Shown in pieces: positions 57,377 through 64,000 of a DNA stretch of 64,000 nt. The stretch is from Sandarakinorhabdus sp. AAP62. Its GTDB lineage: Bacteria; Pseudomonadota; Alphaproteobacteria; Sphingomonadales; Sphingomonadaceae. Within the stretch, counting starts at the first letter, position 1. Every line of letters starts with the position of its first letter. The notes beneath the pieces were generated by a model. It ran no database searches and was not told the origin of the DNA. It was given only the letters and a program-made list of their open reading frames with translations. The stretch is taken from assembly GCF_000331225.1 (NCBI RefSeq), contig NZ_ANFY01000005.1, forward strand, positions 186,001 through 250,000. Direction: 5' to 3'. Position numbers and translations under genes: made by a program.

Positions 57377-57404
57377 TTGACTGTACGATCGTACTGTTTA
57401 TCAT
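57377..57404 (+). promoter_or_regulatory. promoter with embedded palindromic operator
   Basis: TTGACT (-35) and TATCAT (-10) are 16 bp apart. Between them lies the perfect palindrome GTACGATCGTAC (57383-57394), extended to AC-T-GTACGATCGTAC-T-GT. A regulator bound here would block RNA polymerase. The palindrome is of a kind bound by TetR-family repressors. The identical 12-mer is found upstream of the TonB receptor at the right edge. Confidence 0.7.
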
Positions 57405-57439
57405 GGCCGAGGTATCCGGTGCTTCGGTTTGGGGTAAAC

Positions 57440-59779
57440 GTGGGAGCAAAATTCGGCATTGGGCAGGCGGTGCGTCGCGCCGAGGACCGCAGGTTCGTTG
57501 CCGGATCCGGGCGGTATGTCGGCGATATCGTGCTGCCCGGGATGGCGCATGCCGTCGTTGTCTATTCGCAGCATGCGCACGGCATGATCCGTTCCATCGA
57601 CACGTCCCGCGCCAGCGCCATGCCGGGTGTGATCGCAGTGCTGACGGGGGCCGATGCGGTTGCCGACGGAATCGGCGGACTGCCGCCCTATTTCATGCCC
57701 GCCGACAGCGGCGGGCCGCCGGGTTACCGGACCATCCGCCCGATCCTGGTTGCAGACCGGGTTCGCTGCATCGGCGACCGCATTGCCGTCGTGATCGCCG
57801 AGAGCGAACGCCAGGCTCGTGACGCTGCCGCCGCGATCGATGTCGACATCGCGCCGCTGCCGGCAGTCGTGTCGCCGGATGCTGCGGCGGCTCCCGGGGC
57901 GCCGCTCGTCTGGGATGACTGCCCCGGAAACGCCTGTTTCACCTTGGCGTTCGGCGATGTCGCCGCAACCGAGGCGGCGTTTGCGCGTGCCGCCCACGTG
58001 GTGGCACTGACCATCCACAACAATCGCATCAGCGCCAACTCGATCGAGCCGCGCTGTGCTGTGGGGTGCTTTGATCCGGCGACCGCTGGGTTCGTGCTGC
58101 ACACGAGTTCGCAAAATCCGCATGGCGTCCGCAAAGTGCTGGCGCAATCGGTGCTGCATGTGCCCGAGAATGACATCCGGGTGATCTCGCCGGATGTTGG
58201 TGGCGGCTTCGGGATGAAGGCCGATGCCTACCCCGAGGATGCGATCGTGCTTTGGGCAGCGCGGCGGCTCGGCCGCCCGGTCAAATGGGTCGGCACGCGG
58301 TCAGAGGCCCTGATGGGTGACAATCATGGCCGCGATCAGACAGCTGATGCGGCGCTGGCCCTTGATGAACATGGCCGGGCGCTCGGTTTGCGGCTCACCG
58401 CGCGTCATGCCCTCGGCGCCTATGTTGCGTCGGCCACCGTGGCGCCGATTACCTTTGCAATGCGGATGCTGCCGGGCGTGTACGATATTCCGGCTGTTGC
58501 GGTGCGAACCACGGCAACCTTTACCAACTGTTCGCCGACAGGCCCCTATCGCGGTGCTGGCCGGCCCGAGGCATGTTTTGCGCTTGAACGCCTTATGGAC
58601 ATGGCGGCGCGCGCCATCGGGATCGATCGCGTCGATATCCGCCGGCGCAACCTCATTAGTGCCGACCAGATGCCGTACACCACCGCTGTTGGCGTGACGT
58701 ACGACTCGGGCGATTTTGGCGCGATGATGGACCGCTGCCTCAGCCTTGCGGACTGGTCGGGCTTTCCCGAGCGGCAGCGGCAGACCGAGGCGAAGGGTTG
58801 GCTGCGGGGCCGCGCCGTGACCAGCTACCTCGAAAGCGCCGGGGTGTTCAACGATCGCATGGAACTCCGCTTCGACCCCGAAGGCAATGTCACGATCCTG
58901 GCCGGAACCCATTCGCACGGCCAGGGCCATGCCACCGTCTTTCCGCAGCTCATCCACGAATGGCTCGGTCTTCCCTACGACAAGATCAAGTATATCCAGG
59001 GTGATACCGACAAGGTGGCCTTTGGGCGCGGCACCTATGCGGCGCGCAGCTCGATGCTGGCCGGGACCGCGCTTCATGCGGCAGCGCAAGATGCCATCGC
59101 CAAGGGCCGAACGATGGCCGCGCAGCTGCTCGATGCCGATATCGACGACATCATGTTTGCCGATGGGCAATACAGCGTTGGCCAAGGCAACCGCACCATC
59201 GGCTTTGCTGATGTCGTCAAGGCCTTCTATCGACCGATCGGGGTGCCCGGCGGCCTGTCGCTTGGCCTCACCACCATCGGAACGGCGGGCGGCCAAAGCC
59301 CCAACTTCCCCAACGGCGCCCATGTTTGCGAAGTCGAGGTCGATCCTGCCACCGGCGCGATCCATATCGACCGCTATGTGGTGGTTGATGACGTCGGGCG
59401 CATTCTCAACCCGATGATCTGCGAAGGCCAGATTGTTGGAGGCATCGCCCAGGGACTTGGGCAGGCGCTGTTGGAAGCGATCGTCTATGATCCCGACAGC
59501 GGCCAATTGTTGAGCGGCAGTTTCAGTGACTATGGCATGCCCCGTCCCGATACCATGCCCTTGCATATCGAGTCGGAACTGGCCGAAATTCCTTGCAAGA
59601 CCAATGTTCTGGGCGTGAAGGGGGTGGGCGAGTCCGGAACAATCGCCGCCCCGCCAACCCTGGTTAACGCGGTCCTTGATGCGCTCTGGCCGCTTGGCGT
59701 GACCGATATCGCCATGCCGCTGACGCCAGCCCGAGTCTGGACCGCGATTGATCAAGCCAGCAAGCGAGGCGCAGCATGA
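57440..59779 (+). CDS. molybdenum hydroxylase large subunit (xanthine dehydrogenase/CoxL-II family)
   Basis: A 779-aa molybdopterin subunit. It has N-terminal GIGQAVRRAEDRRFVAGSG, central PDVGGGFGMK, the form-II active-site loop PYRGAGRPEA (370-377) where CO dehydrogenase would have AYxCSFR, and catalytic Glu731 in VKGVGESGT. It hydroxylates a C-H bond of an unidentified substrate using water, passing electrons to the iron-sulfur and FAD subunits encoded downstream. It starts at GTG with GGGG 6 bp upstream, after a promoter with operator. CO oxidation is not supported. Confidence 0.9.
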   Translation: MGAKFGIGQAVRRAEDRRFVAGSGRYVGDIVLPGMAHAVVVYSQHAHGMIRSIDTSRASAMPGVIAVLTGADAVADGIGGLPPYFMPADSGGPPGYRTIRPILVADRVRCIGDRIAVVIAESERQARDAAAAIDVDIAPLPAVVSPDAAAAPGAPLVWDDCPGNACFTLAFGDVAATEAAFARAAHVVALTIHNNRISANSIEPRCAVGCFDPATAGFVLHTSSQNPHGVRKVLAQSVLHVPENDIRVISPDVGGGFGMKADAYPEDAIVLWAARRLGRPVKWVGTRSEALMGDNHGRDQTADAALALDEHGRALGLRLTARHALGAYVASATVAPITFAMRMLPGVYDIPAVAVRTTATFTNCSPTGPYRGAGRPEACFALERLMDMAARAIGIDRVDIRRRNLISADQMPYTTAVGVTYDSGDFGAMMDRCLSLADWSGFPERQRQTEAKGWLRGRAVTSYLESAGVFNDRMELRFDPEGNVTILAGTHSHGQGHATVFPQLIHEWLGLPYDKIKYIQGDTDKVAFGRGTYAARSSMLAGTALHAAAQDAIAKGRTMAAQLLDADIDDIMFADGQYSVGQGNRTIGFADVVKAFYRPIGVPGGLSLGLTTIGTAGGQSPNFPNGAHVCEVEVDPATGAIHIDRYVVVDDVGRILNPMICEGQIVGGIAQGLGQALLEAIVYDPDSGQLLSGSFSDYGMPRPDTMPLHIESELAEIPCKTNVLGVKGVGESGTIAAPPTLVNAVLDALWPLGVTDIAMPLTPARVWTAIDQASKRGAA

Positions 59780-60440
59780 AGATGACCGGCGAGTATCGGA
59801 TCGCCGCCCCACGCAACCGCGTGTGGGATGCGATCAACGATCCCGAAATCCTGCAGCACTGCATTCCCGGATGCGAGGCCATCACCCGCAACACGCCGAC
59901 CAACTGGACCGCGCGTGTCACGGCGAAGGTGGGGCCGGTGAAGGCGCGGTTCCAGGGCAATATCCGGCTGGAGGATCTCGATCCGCCCAGCAGCTGCCGC
60001 ATCGTCGGGGAGGGCAGCGGCGGTGCGGCCGGTTTCGCGCGCGGTGAAGCGACCGTGCAGCTTGATGCCGATGGCACCGATGCCACCGTGCTGCGTTACA
60101 CCGCACAGGCGCAGGTCGGTGGCAAGTTGGCTCAGATTGGATCGCGGCTGATCGATAGTTTTGCGCAGCGCTATGCCGATGATTTCTTCGCACAGCTTGC
60201 GGCAATCCTTGGCGGCGAGAGGGATCTGGCTGTCGCCGCTGCTGTGCAACCGGAGGCGCCGGCTCCATCCGCGCCGCACGTGCCTGCCGATGCTGAACCA
60301 GGCGCCGCGGTCACTCGGGATGATCGGCCCGATGCCAGTTTCCCCGCGTCTGCCGCAAAGCGCTTCGACAGCCAGAGCTTCACCATCGTCGTGCTGTCAC
60401 TGCTGCTGGTGTTCATGACCGTCATGTACGCGTTGAAGCC

Positions 60441-60444
<4 letters not shown>
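59776..60444 (+). CDS. CoxG-like SRPBCC protein with C-terminal membrane anchor
   Basis: A 222-aa protein. The first ~145 residues form a CoxG-type SRPBCC domain ([24 protein letters not shown]). A Pro/Ala linker and a C-terminal TM helix (about 200-218) follow. In CO dehydrogenase CoxG recruits the enzyme to the membrane, so this may anchor the hydroxylase near the respiratory chain. It overlaps its neighbours by 4 bp on both sides. Confidence 0.87.
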
Positions 60445-60913
<469 letters not shown>

Positions 60914-60917
<4 letters not shown>

Positions 60918-61705
60918 CTCCCTTCGTCTATCATCGGCCGACGCAGCTTGCCGACGCGCTGGCGCTGCTGCGCGATGAGCAGGCGCGTCCGATTGCGGGC
61001 GGCATGACGCTGATCCCCACGCTCAAGCAGGGCCTTGCCCAGCCGGCGGCGCTGGTCGACCTCGCGGGCATCGATGTGCTCTACGGCATCAGGCTGGCAG
61101 ACGGCGTGATCGAGATCGGCGCGATGACACGCCATTATGATGTTGCCACGTCACCGCTCGTCATCGCGCACCTGCCCGGACTTGCCGACCTGGCGGGGCA
61201 GATCGGCGACCTCCAGGTGCGCAATCGCGGCACCATCGGGGGATCGGTAGCCAATAATGATCCCGCCGCCGACTATCCGGCTGCCGTGCTGGCGCTTTGT
61301 GCCGAAGTCGTGACCGACCGGCGTTCGATATCCGCCGACGCGTTTTTCACCGGAATGTTCGAGACAGCGTTGGAACCGGGCGAAATCGTGACAGCCGTGC
61401 GGTTCCCGGCGCCGCGCCGCTGTGCCTATGCCAAATTCGCCAATCCGGTTTCCGGCTATGCGCTGGCGGGGGTGTTCGTGGGCGTGCACGCCGAGGGCAC
61501 GCGCGTGGCCGTGACCGGTGCCGGACCTTGCGTGTTTCGCGCCAGCGCCATCGAAGCCGTGCTGGCCCGCGATCCTGCCGCCGCCAGCTTTGATGCCGCG
61601 CTGCTGGGGCCCGACGGCCTCGCCAGCGACCTGCATGCCTCCGCCGCGTATCGCGCCCAATTGGCGCGGGTGCTGGCCGCCCGCGCAGTCGCCCGCCTGA
61701 CATGA
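60914..61705 (+). CDS. FAD subunit of the molybdenum hydroxylase (CoxM-like)
   Basis: A 263-aa subunit with FAD-binding IAGGMTLIP and [20 protein letters not shown], and a C-terminal CO_deh_flav_C domain. The TTG start has AAGGAG 8 bp upstream and overlaps the upstream stop (TTGA); there is no better ATG. It passes electrons to the quinone pool or another acceptor. A 4-bp overlap leads into the monooxygenase gene. Confidence 0.92.
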
Positions 61706-62829
61706 CGCCGCCTCTGCAATCGGTGCTGATCGTTGGGGGCGGCATTGCCGGAATGGCAACGGCGATCGAGCTGCGTCGGCGCGGTATCGCCGTCGATCTG
61801 ATCGATCTCGATCCGCAATGGCGGGTCTATGGCGCCGGAATCACGATCACCGCGCCAACGCTTCGCGCCTTCGGCCAACTCGGCATCCTCGATGCGGTGC
61901 TGGAACGGGGCTATTCCGGCCGCGGCATCCGCATCTGCACGACCGACGGCACCCCGGTGGACGAGGTTTCCGATCCGGCAGAATTGGGGGTCGATGCGCC
62001 GGGCAGCGGCGGCATCATGCGTCCCGTGCTGCATCAGATCCTGTCGGAGCGGACCCGCGCCTCTGGCACGGCGGTGCAGCTGGGGGTGACGGTGGATGCG
62101 CTCGCCAGCGATGAACTTGGGGTCGATGTGCGCTTCAGTGATGGTGGTCACGGGCGCTACGATCTCGTGATCGGTGCAGACGGGCTGAATTCCAAGGTGC
62201 GCCGGCTGATTTTCCCGGAGGCACCGGTGCCCGAATACACGGGGCAGACGATCTGGCGGCTGTTTGCCGACCGCCCGCCCGAAATTGACCGGCGGCATTT
62301 CTTCCTCGGCGGGCCGGTGAAGATCGGCGTGGCGCCGGTGTCACAGCAGAGCCTCTATCTGTTCCTTCTGGAAAACACGCCGCGGCGGCCGATCATGCCT
62401 GACGCGGAGCTTGCCGCTGAAATGGCGCGGCTGATGGCGGGATATGGCGGCATTGTCGGTCGGTTGCGGGACGGGCTGGGGCCCCAGTCTCCGATCATCA
62501 TGCGGCCGCTCGAAGCGTTTCTGCTGCCGGCCCCCTGGTATCGGGGCCGCGTGCTGCTGATCGGTGATGCAGCCCACCCCACCACGCCGCAGCTCGCTTC
62601 GGGGGCGGGTATGGCGGTTGAGGATGCCATCGTGCTGGGGCAACAGATCGATACCGCCGACAATGTTGCGGCCGCATTGGCGGGCTTCATGGCGCGGCGT
62701 GCAGCGCGCTGCCAGCTCGTGGTCGAAAACTCGCTGGCCATCGGTAGGCTCGAGCAGGCTGGTGCCCCGCCAACCGAGCAGACCCGCCTGGTCGCTCAAT
62801 CCCTGGCGGTGCTGGCGCAACCGATCTGA
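61702..62829 (+). CDS. FAD-dependent monooxygenase (PHBH-like, group A)
   Basis: A 375-aa flavoprotein monooxygenase: N-terminal VGGGIAGMATAIELRRRG, the DG motif in VIGADGLNSKVRR and the GD motif in VLLIGDAAHPTTPQLASGAG. Group A enzymes hydroxylate activated aromatic rings with NAD(P)H and O2. Its place in an operon with a molybdenum hydroxylase suggests a two-step ring activation, as in N-heteroaromatic degradation; the actual substrate is unknown. Confidence 0.9.
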   Translation: MTPPLQSVLIVGGGIAGMATAIELRRRGIAVDLIDLDPQWRVYGAGITITAPTLRAFGQLGILDAVLERGYSGRGIRICTTDGTPVDEVSDPAELGVDAPGSGGIMRPVLHQILSERTRASGTAVQLGVTVDALASDELGVDVRFSDGGHGRYDLVIGADGLNSKVRRLIFPEAPVPEYTGQTIWRLFADRPPEIDRRHFFLGGPVKIGVAPVSQQSLYLFLLENTPRRPIMPDAELAAEMARLMAGYGGIVGRLRDGLGPQSPIIMRPLEAFLLPAPWYRGRVLLIGDAAHPTTPQLASGAGMAVEDAIVLGQQIDTADNVAAALAGFMARRAARCQLVVENSLAIGRLEQAGAPPTEQTRLVAQSLAVLAQPI

Positions 62830-62846
62830 CAGTCAGGCTGAACGCC

Positions 62847-63030
62847 TGGGCCGTGAACTCATAAATGGTTGGGGTCGGGATCGTCCGGAGAAGCGCTTTT
62901 GCCCACTGGCCGCGTCGTGTCGTCGGTTGCGATGCCCAGAGTCCTTTTGGGCATCGCGCCCTCCTAACTCCTTTCCAGTGAACAAAATCACCATCGTCAC
63001 GACCCCAACCACTTATGAGTTCACGGCCCA
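62847..63030. mobile_element. MITE-like non-coding element
   Basis: A 184-bp element with terminal inverted repeats: TGGGCCGTGAACTCATAA at each end, continuing inward to a total of about 31 bp with one mismatch. An internal 10-bp perfect hairpin (GCGATGCCCA / TGGGCATCGC, 62929-62957) is present. No transposase frame fits inside and no clear target duplication flanks it. It occupies most of the gap between the catabolic operon and the TonB receptor. Confidence 0.75.
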
Positions 63031-63148
63031 ATTTGGCGGTGTCTTGAGCAGGCATCTTCGGAGATATGCGCTTTAAGCGTTATGATTCAGATAGTTACAG
63101 TTCCTTGAAAACAGCCCCTTGACATACCGGATAGATGTGCAAATTCCT

Positions 63149-63160
63149 GTACGATCGTAC
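63149..63160. promoter_or_regulatory. second copy of the GTACGATCGTAC operator
   Basis: A perfect 12-bp palindrome, 82 bp upstream of the TonB receptor start, identical to the site in the hydroxylase promoter (shared 17-mer pattern CTGTACGATCGTACNGT). A TTGACA lies at 63119-63124, and an inverted pair GACATACCG / CGGTATGTC (63121-63129, 63160-63168) overlaps the site. The exact -10 box is unclear. Confidence 0.7.
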
Positions 63161-63241
63161 GGTATGTCTAATCATCGCAACAGGCAGTCCGGGTTTGGGT
63201 GATCGCCACATAAGCGCACCGGCATTTGGGAGGGGAACGTT

Positions 63242-64000
63242 ATGAAGAAGCTCTGCTTTTATTGCACAACCGCGATTGCCGTTTGCAGCGCGTCCACTGC
63301 GCTGGCCCAAACCGCGGCGGCAGCACCGGCCGAAGACTCCGGCATCGAGGAAATCATCGTCACCGCCCAACGGCGATCGGAAAACCTCCAGCGTGTCGCG
63401 GTGGCGGTGTCAGCCGTTTCGTCAAAGGAATTGATCGCGTCCGGCGTGTCGGATGTGCAGAATCTCGGACGGCTGGTGCCGTCGCTGGTCGTCCAGCCGA
63501 ATGGTGGTTCGAGCACGAACTTCTATCTGCGCGGGGTCGGCTCCTATGCCACCAACGCCTTTGCTGAAAACGCGATCGCGTTCAACTTCGCCGAGGTCTA
63601 TGTCGCGCGGCCGACGTCGCCGCTGGGCACATTCTTCGACCTTGAACGCATCGAGGTGGTGAAGGGCCCGCAGGGCACGCTCTATGGTCGCAACGCCACC
63701 GGCGGGGCGATCAACGTCATTCCCAAGGCTCCCGAACTCGGCGATTTTGGTGTTGATGCAACTGCAGAGCTTGGCAATTACGCCTCAAAGCGCGGCTCTG
63801 TTGCGGTCAATATCCCGATCGGTGATATCGCTGCCGTGCGTGTTGCCGGCCAGGTTTCTGACCGCAACGGTTACTTGTCGGATGGCTATGACGACGAAGT
63901 CGGTCAGGCGGCGCGCATTTCGTTGCTGGTCAAGCCCAATGACCGTTTGTCGTTTCAGCTGACCGGTGATTATTTCCACCAGGGTGGACGGGGCGTCGGA
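63242..64000 (+). CDS. TonB-dependent receptor (5' part; continues beyond window)
   Basis: The first 253 residues: signal peptide (FYCTTAIAVCSASTALAQ), TonB-box-like EEIIVTAQRRSE, plug domain with FYLRGVGS and VVKGPQGTLYGRNATGG, and the start of the barrel. GGGAGGGG precedes the ATG. It is an outer-membrane importer, presumably for the substrate of the upstream operon with which it shares an operator palindrome. Its C-terminal half is outside the window. Confidence 0.92.
   Translation, partial: MKKLCFYCTTAIAVCSASTALAQTAAAAPAEDSGIEEIIVTAQRRSENLQRVAVAVSAVSSKELIASGVSDVQNLGRLVPSLVVQPNGGSSTNFYLRGVGSYATNAFAENAIAFNFAEVYVARPTSPLGTFFDLERIEVVKGPQGTLYGRNATGGAINVIPKAPELGDFGVDATAELGNYASKRGSVAVNIPIGDIAAVRVAGQVSDRNGYLSDGYDDEVGQAARISLLVKPNDRLSFQLTGDYFHQGGRGVG

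Overview
The window is GC-rich, gene-dense and bacterial. Gene content and order (rpmF-plsX-fabH-ihfA-merR, an XrtV-type exosortase/EpsI exopolysaccharide locus, several TonB receptors, overlapping start/stop codons throughout) point to an alphaproteobacterium of the Sphingomonadales. Species and genus cannot be fixed from this piece. Apart from one AT-richer gene near 53 kb and many short intergenic hairpin repeats, it reads as ordinary chromosome.

Layout: 1-4.7 kb holds a truncated membrane-anchored flavoprotein, two paralogous glycine-zipper envelope proteins, dps and nhaA. 4.8-21 kb is a large exopolysaccharide (EPS) region. A leftward arm carries an AAA ATPase, two glycosyltransferases, an EpsD-like lipoprotein and a tightly overlapping rmlACDB set for dTDP-rhamnose. 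A rightward arm carries an outer-membrane barrel, EpsE-like export protein, Wzz-like chain-length protein, a P-loop protein with a degenerate Walker A motif, exosortase, EpsI, and a priming sugar transferase. Together these prime, build, export and size-control a probably rhamnose-containing polysaccharide.

21.2-30.4 kb is the standout. Two giant, translationally overlapping genes encode propionyl-CoA synthase (1830 aa: acyl-CoA synthetase, enoyl-CoA hydratase and MDR reductase in one chain) and bifunctional malonyl-CoA reductase (1214 aa). Together they convert malonyl-CoA to propionyl-CoA by way of 3-hydroxypropionate, the signature segment of the 3-hydroxypropionate CO2-fixation bicycle, here as a two-gene operon in a sphingomonad.

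30.5-57 kb is mostly housekeeping: parA, merR, ihfA, fabH, plsX, rpmF; recN; a serine hydrolase; two membrane proteins; a TetR/TonB-receptor divergent pair; ligA; prmA-hisZ; serA and serC; a class A beta-lactamase; an SDR; a LOG-family protein; cytochrome c; pheA; rsmD-rluB and tRNA-Leu(CAA). Embedded in it are two tandem small-protein genes with a shared 5' leader after ligA, and an AT-richer DUF6998/nuclease-fold-like gene bracketed by inverted copies of a hairpin repeat.

57.4-64 kb, just after tRNA-Leu, is a catabolic-looking operon of five genes with overlapping ends: a form-II-type molybdenum hydroxylase large subunit, a CoxG-like SRPBCC membrane protein, a 2Fe-2S subunit, an FAD subunit and an FAD monooxygenase. 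A TonB receptor follows and runs off the window. The operon and the receptor share an identical 12-bp palindrome in their upstream regions, so they are probably one regulon for uptake and oxidation of an unidentified organic compound.
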